Source: Otatea glauca
Lineage: Eukaryota; Streptophyta; Magnoliopsida; Poales; Poaceae
Length of the DNA stretch: 64,000 bases
Reading direction: 5' to 3'
NCBI GenBank assembly: GCA_036346275.1
Contig: CM070711.1
Coordinates: forward strand, 51,461,435-51,525,434
In this document: piece after piece, positions 1 through 10,133 of the stretch
How the letters are laid out: the number at the start of each line of letters is the position of its first letter
Numbering within the stretch: position 1 is the first letter of the stretch
Notes under the pieces: generated by a model
Databases searched by the model: none
What the model saw: only the letters and a program-made list of their open reading frames with translations
What the model was told of the DNA's origin: nothing
Program-made: the position numbers and the translations under genes

Positions 1-874
1 ACAATAAAAATTAATATAAACTTGGAACAAAAATAAAATAAAATTAGCCATTTGATTTTAAATACGAACACCAAATTAAAACCTAAAATTCAAAATTAAA
101 TAAAAATAAGAGAAAAATAAAAATTAAGGAAATTAAGGATTGTTTTTTAATTCCATACTAAGTGAAAATATAATATTTGGCTTTTTTTCATAATTAAAAT
201 TTTAGAAATATGCTAATTGATAAATAAAATAAGGTAAGGAATTTGATTTGTATGTATATATATATATATTTATTTATTAGCTATTCTATAATAAAAGTCA
301 ATGACATGTTTTTTTACGGTCGCTAAGAAAATATGGACTATGCTAAAAATTCTCAAAAAAAAGAAAACATTATGACTCTTTTTTTTTGGTGGAACCCCAC
401 GGAGTGAAGGGATTAATTAAGACAGTGTGATACATCAACATGTGTACATTTTGCTATGTCGGTATAAGCGATAAACACCGAAAGAAAGAGACAAGCATTG
501 TAATAACGAAATTAAGAGATGATATAAATGAAAAATGTTATGTTATGGTCTGTTTACTGTTTTGCTATATAAGTATTTGGGGAAGAAAGTTTGGATCACA
601 TGTGACAAGTATTGGGAAACAGAGGAAATATATTCTCTCATATAATATATAATGTTAAAATATCACAAATGGAGTTCTGCCACAATCTATTTTTCTAAAA
701 GGCAAAATAACGTATGTATTGCTAAGTCATTTAAATATGTTTTAAGGATGATACATGCGTAAGTACGCTGACTACCTTGCTAGTTCAACCAAACAACATA
801 CCAACTGAATTACTGCAATTAGCTTTCACCAAAAGAATGAACCTCGGTCAACTACAAGATTGGGCATGTATCTC
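1..874. other. AT-rich non-coding DNA
   Basis: Very AT-rich, with poly-A/poly-T runs and a short TA repeat near 252-268. The one short open frame here (440-652) resembles no family I know and has the composition of its surroundings. I see no gene, TIR or LTR. Confidence 0.6.
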
Positions 875-1630
875 CGAAAGGTCATGTGGAGATTTGTCCA
901 GTTTGTGATGAGTTATTGACTGTATTTGAGCATGTGGTGCTCAAAGTTGAGTTTGATTTGGATTTTATTTTGAATTTAAAGCAATTTGAGGTGTTGTCAG
1001 TGTTGGGCAAAGACTCATCGGCCTTGTAGTGGCGGTAGTGCTGCCCTGACAGCACTACCGGCCTGGGATGACGGTAGTGCCAGCCCTGCTGAGCTACCGG
1101 CCTGGGTGCAGTAGTCTTTTTACATAGAGGTGTTCCTTTGGGTTTTTGCACAGCGGCACTAACGGCGTGCTAGGAGCGGAAGTATTGGGGAACGGTATTA
1201 CCAGCCCAAAGATGTAGTAGTTATTTTCTAGAGAGGGTACTCTCGGGGGTTCCAGGGCGAGCGGTACTACCGGCCAACTGGAAGCGGTAGTACTAATCCT
1301 GTGGTACTACTGGCCCCAGGAGGTAGTAGTGCCAACTTTACTGCGAATTTGAGCTTAATGTTTTCATTATGTCTTGATTAATGTATATCTTTGTGAATAG
1401 TGCTATGTGATGTGTTTCTTATCTGTGTGGTTGCAGAACTATGGGGCTAGATCATGGTGAGACGAAGGCGAGATCGGGGCTAGACTAGGAGAGCTGAGGT
1501 CCAGAACGATCAAGGGACGCCAGAAAATTACTGAGGCTAGGAAGTAGTTACAAGCCGGGAAGACAAGGAACCAGATCATAAAGTAATACTGAGGCTAGGA
1601 AGTGCTTTGTAGTCTCCTTGAGAGTGAAAA
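875..1630 (+). repeat. Truncated, diverged Copia LTR
   Basis: From about 875 the sequence follows, in the same order, the LTR of the element at 43171-54726: a GGTCATGTGGAG start, a stretch on TTTGTGATGAG and TTTGAGCA, then GTGCTCAA, a TTTGATTTGGATT block, a later block around GGTTGCAG, and a tail on AGACAAGGA. Between these lies a patch of GGTAGTAC and CTACCGGCC words repeated in both orientations (about 1025-1330), as in other LTRs of the window. The right part of the LTR, with its TATA box and terminal CA, is absent, so this is a fragment. No TSD can be assigned. Confidence 0.55.
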
Positions 1631-2314
1631 TCACAGAAATAAATAAAGCATGTGTCGAGAACATGATTTGCAACTGCAAATTATTCTACTATTAATATTA
1701 ATACATCAGTTATTTCAGTTCAGGAGGTGTTTTGATGCTTCACCCGTTTGGAACTGCAGAAAATTTAAAGCACAAATAAAGAGTGAATTCTAGATTTATA
1801 CAAATCCAATAGGAGGGGTGGTGCAAATCATGCGCACTATTCGTTTCTGCAAGAATATTTTGGGTTGCTAGGCTCGAGTAGAATATCTTCGCACGAACGA
1901 TTTCGGCCGGGACAATCATGCCCTGTACACTCATGAAGTCTTCCATTCGAGCACACAGATATGTCCCAAGTCAAATTGGATACTCCTTACCACAAAATTC
2001 CGTTGTATCATCCGAGACTAGATCGAAATTTAAGGAATAAATATCACCATCGGGAGCTCAATCAAACAAAAAAAAATCAAAAAAGGGCAAATTCGATGGC
2101 AGACACAACATGGGCCTAAGACCCAATTCTGTTTTTGCAGGATTGAAACAAAAGGGCCCGTCCCAATCGCCTCAACATTTTGGAGTCCATGAATCCTTTA
2201 ACCTTTTCAACCGTCAACGTTGTGTGATAGGATCGAGTTGCAGGTCTCTGAAACTAGCGAAGCTGCTGTATCCTTCCTGATTTGTGATTCCTGCAGGTGT
2301 GTTTTCTTCTCGCA
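1631..2314. other. No recognisable feature
   Basis: Unremarkable sequence between the LTR fragment and the carrier pseudogene. The last bases (TTTTCTTCTCGCAG, ending at 2314) look like a splice acceptor for the first recognisable carrier exon. Confidence 0.4.
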
Positions 2315-2770
2315 GGTTCCATATGTTCGCCTCCTCAACCTCGAAGTATACGAGACTCTGAAGGACTGAACGGCGCTCACAAATCCATTCGGACTAGCCA
2401 AGGACAAGGAATTGCATGCATGTTTTCAGTAGGCCTGGGTGTGGGGCTGGAACTGCTGTAGGCCAGATTGCTGCATACCCTCTTGATGTCATGAGAAGAA
2501 TGCAGCTGATGGCTGGTTGGAATCATGCATCTGTTCGTCGAGGTTTGGGCTCTTTGTACAGGGGACTCGTGTCCACTTCAGTGAAGGTTAAATGCACCAG
2601 TGAAATGCTAAACTTCTGCAGTCGTCTTCGTACATGAAGGCCGTATCCAGAGCAGCTATTCTAATGCATTGTCGCTATTGATTATTCAGGTGGTGCCTGC
2701 TATTTCCATTGCGTTTGTCACGTATGAGGTTTATGATCGGTTCTGCGATGTGGTTGCTGCTGATATTTAT
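2315..2770 (+). pseudogene. Mitochondrial carrier family remnant (last exons only)
   Basis: Translation gives the C-terminal third of a mitochondrial carrier of the plant adenine-nucleotide/CoA carrier type. After the acceptor at 2314 there is a VPYV...VYETLKD helix and an NPFGLAKDKEL loop, then the carrier signature YPLDVMRR (about 2475), then LYRGLVSTSVK (about 2555-2585). The last part, VVPAISIAFVTYEV (2692-2733), follows an apparent intron starting GTTAAATGC (from about 2587) and ending in TTCAG at 2690. Such proteins shuttle nucleotides or cofactors across the inner mitochondrial membrane. The copy is broken: an in-frame TGA follows ETLKD, a frame change occurs near 2433, about 20 residues of matrix loop are missing before the last repeat, and the first two carrier repeats are absent. 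Retained intron positions mean a degraded genomic fragment, not a processed copy. The exact subfamily is uncertain. Confidence 0.65.
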
Positions 2771-4247
2771 CTATATTTTCTACTCCAGAATGTCAGACAC
2801 CTTGTGCCTGGTGTAATACGGTGTCGCTTTCAACCTGCAAATATCGTAATGTTTGCTTTTGCTTGGGAAGGAAAAACTTAGCAGCAGAAGTACAGAACGG
2901 TAGCTGCCATCAACATGTACAGTACAGAGCATGTTTCTCTCCCTAAGCATCCATAAGATCACTTCGACTTGGTATAGCAAAGAACTCGGTCAATCGAACC
3001 TGAAACCGTTCAATTCTCGAGGGAATTTTAGGCTTAAATTGCTGAAAATAGCCATTCCAACCTGCTCTTATACCAAGTAAACAAATATATCTAGGTACCA
3101 ATAAAAAGGAAAACAAGAGTTGCGTTCACGAAGCGTGCAAAAATGACACCTTACACGGGTGCTGCGTTCCCCAAGCATGCAGCGCCAAGCAAGCGAAAAA
3201 ACGTCTTCATCAAGGCATTCTACCGCATACGAACTCCCACAAGCTGCAAGCCACTGCGTCTCTAGCTCCCCAATGGTAGCTACCACTTGCCTCCTAGTCC
3301 GAGGTGTGCCCGGACGTCCGCGGGACTACAGGTGGCCGTCGGTCTTCACGCTGAGCGTTCGTCTCGGCGCCTGCGGAGTCCTCGCCGTGCTCACCGGTTT
3401 CGCCTTCAGCTCAGGCCCTGCGAAGAAATGTACCCAAATGTTCCTATCGTTAGGATGTGATGATGCGATTAAAGATGATTCAGGAAGTGACGCTTTCTGC
3501 TACGAAGATAGCAACTCCAATCATAACAGAAGACGGTGCACGACTTCTACGTTTAAGCTACAATTATTATTTTTAATTGCGTCAATCGGGTTTTAAACTT
3601 AAGGTCTCTTGACTCTGATACCATATTAAATTACATTCACCAGCCAGTTCACCCAAAAGCTTAACCGTAGACAATTCACTTATACTTCAACACTTCCACT
3701 TGCATATACCAGCCAGTTCACCCAAAAGTTTAAGCTGATGAGGAAAGATGAAAGATTCGCTTATACTTTAACAACTACAACATCTATTTGGAATTTCCAT
3801 AGGGAACAATATAATTCTCATGGGATTCCAACGAAATTGATTCGTTCCAAACTGAACTTCCTTGAACGTAGAAATGCTATAATCTACAGCAGATGTGCTG
3901 CTGCTAAGTTGTAAATTTGTGGTTCTTGAAATACACAAAAGAAAAGGGTTTGTCCGTACAACATGTGATTATTTTTTCTCTTTAAAACAGACAATTTTTT
4001 TAACTATGGGATAGAGAACCAATAACTCAGGTCAACCCATCAAATCAAAAACACTCCTCATCCCATCCACAACTCTAACCTAACCCATCCCTCTCTCTCA
4101 GACCCAGCCGCCGCCGCCCACACCCTCCCATGGGTGCCTATGCTCCGACGCCGATGAGGGCTGCCAGCTACCACTATTGCTCACTACCGGTCCTCCACCT
4201 ACCCGGCCTCCTCTAAATCTAGGTTTCAGTGAGATCAAACCCCTAAC
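2771..4247. other. Intergenic, no supported gene
   Basis: The open frame at 3159-3596 has no recognisable domain and mixes a GC-rich patch (3300-3420) with AT-rich ends, so I do not call it. A phrase around CCAGCCAGTTCACCCAAAAG occurs twice (near 3640 and 3710), a small local duplication. This stretch lies downstream of the kinase gene and could hold its last exon if the splice donor at 4420 is used, but I cannot identify one. Confidence 0.4.
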
Positions 4248-6341
4248 CTAGTGAACTCTAGGCCTAACCAGCGAAACACCGGCTTCGCTTCCACCGCTAG
4301 AAAGAAAGAACCTATCGGTCAGAGCATGAATCTCTAGGCAAAATCGTAAGGTTATAAATTCTACTATTTTTCCACAAAAAGTTTTTTTAGAAAATCCGAA
4401 AAAAAGAATGCCATAGCTACCTGCTGCTTGCCTGCACGCCTTGTCATTCGCCCTCTTGGCCGACGGCGGCTTCTTGCCGTCGCTGCTATCCGGCAGCGAC
4501 CTCACGGTGCCGTTCGACATGGAGGACGCGTCGCCCAGCGAAATTGCCCCGAACCCGTTCTCGTCGCCGTACAGCGAGTTCCCCTCGCTGCCCGAGTCCG
4601 AGGCCTTGTCCCTGGTGTGCACGGTGGTCTTCTCCCTCTCCACAACCCTGTACGCGAACATCTGGAACGGCACGTCAGAGACGCGAGCCCCCTCGCCTCG
4701 CTGCCACACCGGGAGCCTCCTCAGCAGCTGCGTCTCGATGTCGAGGTAGTCGACGGGCGGCATGGGCGCGTCGGCCTGGCCCTGCTGGTCCGGGTTCATG
4801 ACCAGGAACCGCTTCACGTACCGGAGGACGCGGCAGACGGAGGAGAATGCTGGCCGCTGCGCCGGGTCGGGGTGCCAGCACCGCTTCGTGAGGGCGGTGA
4901 GGTACTTGGGCGCCTGGAAAGGGAATAGCGGCCGCTCGCCGGCGCGGATGTTCTTGCTCGTCTTATCGCCCTGCAGGTGGTTGTCCTCGAACGGGACCTT
5001 GCCAGTCAGCAGCTCAAAGCAGATCATCGAGAAGCTGTACACGTCGGCCTTCTCCGTGAACCTGGCCGCCGCCGCTTCCGCGACGCTGCCCTCCGGCTTG
5101 AGCACCTCCGGCGCGTACCAGATGCAGGTGTTGTCGTTGCCGTTTGCATTGGCAATGGCATTGCCATTAGCAGACGCTTTTGCGCTGGCTGTAATGCCCC
5201 ATTGCTGCCCGAACCCCGCGACCTTGACGTGCACGTAGCCGCCGTCTGGTTGCCGCGGCTTGACGAGCACATTAGACGGGTTCAGCTCGCCGTGGTATAT
5301 CTTCTTGGCGTGCAGGTATTCCATCCCGCGCGCGATCTGCAGCATAATGTCGACGGCGACGACGAGCGGGAACGGTACCCGCCGCCGCGGGCAGCTCACC
5401 TCCTTGACGTAGCTCCCCAGGTCCTTAGCCATGAGCTGGTCCATGAGGACGAAGTGCTCCTTCCTCTCCTCGTCATGGAAGCAGTACGTGGCGTGCGCAA
5501 CGTTCGGGTGCGCCACCGACGACAGGAGCGCGACCTCGGCGCCGACCGCCTCGGCGTCCCCGATGAAATGCTTCACCGCGAAGCTTTCCCCCATCCATTG
5601 CACCTCCTTGAGGCCGCCGCCGAGCCGCCTCCGGACGCTGTAGTCGCCGCCAAGCAGAATGGACGCCGGGTGCAGCCTCCCCCTCGGTGCGGCAAGGAGC
5701 TCGGCGAGCCGGTGCTCGTTCCTAGTCAGGGGCTTCGGCGCCGCCGAGCCCTTCATGTCGTCGAGCAGTTGCGACAGCACCCACCTGTCCTCCTTCCACG
5801 CCACGTCCATCCGAGCAACGAGTTTTTGGGAGACCAAATATAGCTTGCCGAGCGCGTGCTGGAACAGCTTGGGCTCGAGCATGTCCCCGTCGTACTTCTT
5901 GGCGAGCACCAGCCGCCTCCTGGCGAGCTCGTCCGCGTCGGAGCCGGCGATCTCCCCTGCGGTCTCGATGGCCTCGAGCACGACGGCGACGCACCATAGA
6001 ACGTTATGGAGGTGGTGCTCGACGCACTCTGTGCCGTGTGCCATGGCCGCGGCGCGCGCCCACCAGCTGCCGCGCGGGTCGAGGCACTGCCGGACGTAGC
6101 CCTCGACGTCGCGAAAGGCGCGATGTTGCTCGCGGAGAGGGGCCTCGAGGGCGCGCCACTTGGTGCCGCGCTCGTCGAAGCAGAGATGGGCGCGCACCTC
6201 GCCGGCGACCGTGTCCAGCGCGTGCGCGCAGGTGTCGGCCAGGAGGCGGCACTGGCGCGGGTTGATGCGGAGGTCGGGCTCGAACGCCATGAGCGCGTTG
6301 ATGCTGCCCATCGCCTCGCCAAGCTGCCGGAGCTGCTCCAT
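4248..6341 (-). CDS. DUF1221 protein kinase-like protein, probable pseudokinase
   Basis: A 697-codon frame with strong GC3 codon bias, the only intact host-like gene here. Residues about 1-210 match the plant DUF1221 domain that precedes the kinase domain in a small MAPKKK-like family. Kinase region about 230-510: glycine-rich loop degenerate (RRLGGGLKEV), the ATP lysine kept (AVKHF, K257), the HRD motif changed to HGE (350-352) with its following lysine replaced by Asn, DFG changed to GFG (376-378), WYAPE kept (408-412), DVYSFSMICFELLTGKVPF kept. Both the catalytic base and the metal-binding Asp are gone, so phosphotransfer is unlikely and a scaffold role in the cytosol is inferred. An Ala/Asn/Gly-rich insert (about 385-404) lies in the activation loop. 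The tail after about residue 641 looks like intron read as protein: a GCAGCAG/GTAGCT donor falls there. The start is the first Met, leading directly into the DUF1221 domain. Confidence 0.85.
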   Translation of the reverse strand: MEQLRQLGEAMGSINALMAFEPDLRINPRQCRLLADTCAHALDTVAGEVRAHLCFDERGTKWRALEAPLREQHRAFRDVEGYVRQCLDPRGSWWARAAAMAHGTECVEHHLHNVLWCVAVVLEAIETAGEIAGSDADELARRRLVLAKKYDGDMLEPKLFQHALGKLYLVSQKLVARMDVAWKEDRWVLSQLLDDMKGSAAPKPLTRNEHRLAELLAAPRGRLHPASILLGGDYSVRRRLGGGLKEVQWMGESFAVKHFIGDAEAVGAEVALLSSVAHPNVAHATYCFHDEERKEHFVLMDQLMAKDLGSYVKEVSCPRRRVPFPLVVAVDIMLQIARGMEYLHAKKIYHGELNPSNVLVKPRQPDGGYVHVKVAGFGQQWGITASAKASANGNAIANANGNDNTCIWYAPEVLKPEGSVAEAAAARFTEKADVYSFSMICFELLTGKVPFEDNHLQGDKTSKNIRAGERPLFPFQAPKYLTALTKRCWHPDPAQRPAFSSVCRVLRYVKRFLVMNPDQQGQADAPMPPVDYLDIETQLLRRLPVWQRGEGARVSDVPFQMFAYRVVEREKTTVHTRDKASDSGSEGNSLYGDENGFGAISLGDASSMSNGTVRSLPDSSDGKKPPSAKRANDKACRQAAGSYGILFFGFSKKTFCGKIVEFITLRFCLEIHALTDRFFLSSGGSEAGVSLVRPRVH
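4420..4421 (-). other. Candidate splice donor in the kinase gene
   Basis: On the minus strand GCAGCAG is followed by GTAGCTATGG, a good plant 5' splice site (exon end 4421, GT at 4420-4419). Beyond it the open frame becomes AT-rich and hydrophobic, unlike the preceding GC-rich, Ser/Asp/Gly-rich tail. This suggests that the true protein continues in a further exon at lower coordinates or ends soon after splicing. Confidence 0.45.
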
Positions 6342-7415
6342 CCCGATCGGCGATCAGCCTCGCCGACTACAAGAAGAGGATCGATCGAGTGTCCGCGCGC
6401 TTCTTGGTTGCTTCTTCTTGCTCTGCTTCTTGAGATGTCACGACCTCAGCCTCTGTCGATGCAAGGATAAACAAGAAGCTAATGTGAAACGTGTGCATTT
6501 TTCTTGGGGATTTGCATCGAGATCTCATCGAATCACCGTTGTTTGACGCATGTGGTAAAAGATACGGATAGTAAATGCAGGAAACTGATTTGGCTGTTTT
6601 TGATGATTATACAGTTGTTTCCTCTCTCTCGCTCTGTTTCTTTCCTCTTTGTTTCCCTCTGTCCTTTGGGGATTATTGGGTGTGAACCGAAAAGCGTCCG
6701 AATCAAAAGAACAAAATTTTGTCAAAACGGTAGTACTAGTGATCAAGAACAACAGTCAGTTGTTTCACCTGTATGGATGAATTAACTCGGAGAATAGAAC
6801 ACATGATTTAGCACCAAATTAATAGGCGAAATCAAGTTGTGCCTGGTCTAAGAACCTACGTAAACTCATGAAACAGATAGTGATGGAGAGAAACGATGAG
6901 AGAAGGAAAGAAAGGCACACGTGAAGAACGAAGGAGAAAGAAAACTTACGAGCTTCTTGGAGTGCAGAAAGAAGGATTAATTGCTGCACCAGGGGAGAAC
7001 AGCAGCAGGTAAGCTTTGGAAGAAGACAGATTTATTGCTTCAAGAAGCGGTCAGAAAGGAAGTATCTGCAAAAGATGCAGATTTTGACGTAGAGATCCCG
7101 ATAAAGAGACATGAACAAGGGAGGAGTCTCCAAAGTGTTTTGAAGGCCTCGACGTTTTCTCTCTTTCTCAAACCTGCCTCAGCTGTTTTCCTTAACTGCA
7201 AGGGAGTTATGGGAGCAGCAACGCTTCGTTTCCTGAGTCTAAATGTAACCGCAAAAAGTTTTTTCCTGGTCCGTGTTTAAGCAGTTGCTATAATTCCATT
7301 TTTCTTTGGTGAATTAACATTGTTGTAGATTGACTAACTTTGGTCGTTGGATACTGTCAATAGCACGACCCAGCTAAAAAGAAATCCAGCGTTTCGATTT
7401 GATTAATCGAACTTA
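6342..7415. other. Upstream region of the kinase gene
   Basis: This should contain the kinase 5' leader and promoter, read on the minus strand. I see no clear TATA box at a convincing distance. Short frames here (for example 6981-7280) resemble nothing known. Confidence 0.35.
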
Positions 7416-7652
7416 TCAGATAGTATCGGTAACCATTTCAGTTACAATCTATCTTTTATGTGTAGGCGAATCCGAATCTATCTCTTACTACCCTCTACTA
7501 TATATTGGGCACCCGTTTATACACGAGATCAATCTAATAAAAGAGGGAGAACGGAATTTTCTGCCTGCATTGTGTGTGCTCCTATTCTTCTTATTATAAT
7601 CTCATTGACATGATGTTGATTGATCGTGAGTAAACGACTACGTTTTACAACA
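7416..7652 (+). repeat. 5' LTR of the deleted Copia element
   Basis: Starts TCAGATAGTATCGG (TG changed to TC) and ends TTTTACAACA. Matches 8974-9210 nearly base for base, including GGTTACAATC-type words, TAATAAAAGAG and TGATGTTGATTGATCGTG. Confidence 0.8.
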
Positions 7653-7670
7653 CGTTATCAGCACGAAACT
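7653..7670 (+). other. Primer-binding site
   Basis: CGTTATCAGCACGA directly follows the terminal CA of the 5' LTR, the position where a tRNA primes minus-strand DNA synthesis. This form is common in the Ale/Retrofit group. Confidence 0.6.
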
Positions 7671-8295
7671 CTACCGAGGCCGATCGTGATCGTCTACCTG
7701 CGTCAATCAACACTGCATCGATTTTCATCCCGCATCACGCGATCATCCTACGCTAAACCCTACGTAAGTTAATCGCATCGATGCAAAATTAATCCAGCAG
7801 ATTAATATCCCTAACTGCAACTCAATCTAATCACCAAGTAAAGATTCTAGCTTCTGTTCATCAGAACAATGATAATAAAAAAAATTGGTCCCGAAGACCA
7901 GCGGCCAAATCTGTGCCGCGCCCGGCGGCCGTGCCGCTTATCCTTCCTCGCGCGCTGGTAGCCGCACCCGGCGGCGACGCTCGCGCCCGCTTCGCCGCTC
8001 CCGCGCCCACGAACCACACAGGAGATAGAGGAAGCAAGTGCTTACCTCACGACGGAGTTTTGAGATGAAAGATTTGGGTAAAATTAAATGTTGCTTAAGC
8101 CTGCAGCTAGAGCATTTTTTCAAAAGGAATTTTTGTACACCAGTCTTCTATACGAAAAAAGTATTGAAAATATTTAATATGGATAAATCGCATCTATTAA
8201 CAACTCCATGATCGTAAGGTCCCTTGAAGTGGATAAAGACCCTTTCAGATTAAGGATGGAAAATGAGAAAGTCTTAGGACCTAAAGTCCCATACT

Positions 8296-8800
8296 GATGT
8301 ATCTTGCGAATTGCACAAGGTCTGATATTGCATTCACAGTAGATTTGCTAGCAAGACACATTGCAGCTCCAACTAGAAGATATTGGGCTGGTATCAAGAG
8401 TTTACTCAGATAACTCCAAGGTACCCAAGATCTTGGATTATTTTTTCAGAAGAACTAAGACTTAACCATGGTGGGATATATGGATGTTGGCTCTGTCTGA
8501 TCCCCACAGTGTCAAATCTAAGACTGATTTTATATTTCTCTACGGTGTTCACTCAGAGATTATAACTTTATATGAAGCCTCACGTTAATGTGTTTGGTTG
8601 AGACGTGTGATTAACCACACCCAGAAGTCATGTGATTTTAACGCTATCGATACCCCCACAATTATCATGAAGATAATGCTGCTTATGTTGCACAAATGCA
8701 AATGGGTTATGTTAAAAGCAATATCACGAAGCATATTGCTCCTAAACTTTTATATCCTCACGAACTCCAGAAGATTGTAAGTTGTATTCTTTTTTTCTTA
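8296..8800 (+). pseudogene. Copia RT/RNase H remnant
   Basis: Translation in shifting frames gives YLANCTRSDIAFTVDLLARH and APTRRYWAGIK (about 8300-8402), the segment joining reverse transcriptase and RNase H in Copia polyproteins. Further on come EDNAA-type residues and VKSNITKHIAPKLFYPHEL (about 8665-8775), the C-terminal RNase H region. Stops and frame changes separate the pieces. In an intact element this enzyme would degrade the RNA of the RNA-DNA hybrid. Confidence 0.7.
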
Positions 8801-8973
8801 GTGAGTTTTTCTAAAGTTTTCTCACATAAAGGTTTTTAACGAGGCAACTAGTGCAATATAAAATGCGAGTGCAATGTACTCTTTTCTCTATCTCTTTTTT
8901 CCCACTGGGTTTTTGAGTGGAGTTTTTGATGAGACATGTGCATTACGCGGTATTCGTCCAAGGGGGAGTTTTA

Positions 8974-9210
8974 TGAGATAATATCCGTAACCGTTTCGGT
9001 TACAATCTATCTCTTATGTGTGGACGAATCCGAATCTATCTTTTGCTACCTTCTACTGTATATTGGGCGTTCCTTTGTACAAGAGATCAATCTAATAAAA
9101 GAGAGATAACAGAATTTCCTCCCTATATTATGTGTGCTTCTATTCTTCTTATTATGATCTCGTTAACATGATGTTGATTGATCGTGGGTAAACGACTACA
9201 TTTTACAACA
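8974..9210 (+). repeat. 3' LTR of the deleted Copia element
   Basis: Starts TGAGATAATATCC and ends TTTTACAACA. It pairs with 7416-7652 and is directly followed by a poly-A run. Confidence 0.8.
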
Positions 9211-9728
9211 GAAAAAAAAAAAAACATTTTCGACAGCTCAGATGGAAATCCCCTGCGTGCACGGAGGGCATTGCATTGCACGAGCTTCAAGCCTTCCGAT
9301 CACGCTGTTCAACTAGTTTTCTCCGCTATCGCGTCACAAATGCAGGCATAACGACGCCGTCGCTTGCTCTCTCGTCACGATGCGTTGTGCGTGTACCTTT
9401 CTCGGTGCAATTGCTTCTACCTGGATGCCTTTTGGCAAGAGGAGATTCGCCCCCGAGAGCTGCTAGTGCCTGCTACACAAGGGACTACACGGCACTGACC
9501 GTTTCGTCGCACCAGCTACAAGCCATGACGACAGCATGCAATTGAATCGAAGAAGGAAACAAATGCTTCCACACAAAGCACAACCAATCTATCGTCTCAC
9601 ACGACGTATGCTGCTGGATTGCTATTAATAAAATTTAAAAATTCCAGGTTGGAGACACTGTCATGTTAGTTTAGATTTAGACTTTTTAGTTGATAACTTA
9701 AAACCAGTTTTTTGCTTAAACAACTTAA
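9211..9728. other. Non-coding DNA; possible outer MITE edge
   Basis: No gene supported. From about 9665 a TTTAGACTTTTTAGTTGATA stretch resembles the reverse complement of a stretch near 10320-10355 (TAAAAAAAAGTCCAAATAAA), so an older MITE of roughly 690 bp may surround the Tourist-like element. The match is loose and no TSD was found. Confidence 0.3.
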
Positions 9729-10130
9729 GGCTTTATTTAGTATGGTTGTAGCTCTTTTGAAAAATAGCTTTCGCTGAGCTGCATGGCTGAAGAGTTGCAT
9801 GGCTAAACGGTTGGGCTGAAAGAGGTTTGGTGTTTAATAGTCTTGCTTTTAGGTATGAGGTGCGGGATGGAAATGAGGGTGAGAGAGGAAAAATTTGGGA
9901 TTTATACTTGGTAGGAGAGGGTAATTTTATTCAACTCTAGTGCCAAAGTTAGAACCTCAATCCACCGAAGCCGTAGAAAGCAACCTTAGACCAGCTTTTG
10001 GATTTCATCTTCTTCTAATACAAATGGGCTGCTAACTTTTGGTTTCCGATTGCGAAGAAGCCAGCCGTTCAGAATAGCTTTTAGCTTGCAGAGGGAAGAA
10101 GCCAGATCTAAAGTTGTTCCAAACAGGGCC
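9729..10130. mobile_element. Tourist-like MITE (402 bp)
   Basis: The element begins GGCTTTATTTAG and ends CCAAACAGGGCC. The inner complement of the end, GGCCCTGTTTGG, pairs with the start as a short imperfect TIR. TAA lies on both sides (9726-9728 and 10131-10133), the 3-bp target duplication of PIF/Harbinger elements. There is no coding capacity. Confidence 0.65.
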
Positions 10131-10133
10131 TAA

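Larger units (their letters stand above)
7416..9210 (+). mobile_element. Deleted Copia retrotransposon with 237-bp LTRs
   Basis: Two direct repeats of 237 bp (7416-7652 and 8974-9210) flank 1,321 bp. The left repeat is followed at once by CGTTATCAGCACGA, the primer-binding region typical of Ale/Retrofit-type Copia elements. The right one is preceded by a purine tract (AAGGGGGAG, about 8960). The interior keeps only a leader and part of RNase H; gag, protease, integrase and most of RT are missing. The first LTR has TC where TG is expected. I do not find matching TSDs. Confidence 0.75.

Noticed and set aside
882..1151. 89-codon minus-strand ORF
   Set aside because: Falls inside the LTR fragment and is built from the GGTAGT repeat words.
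3159..3596. 145-codon plus-strand ORF
   Set aside because: No domain, mixed composition and no promoter or homologue recognised.
4977..5843. 288-codon plus-strand open frame, and several others opposite the kinase gene
   Set aside because: Antisense shadow of the GC-rich kinase coding sequence; the minus-strand frame has clear domains and this one none.
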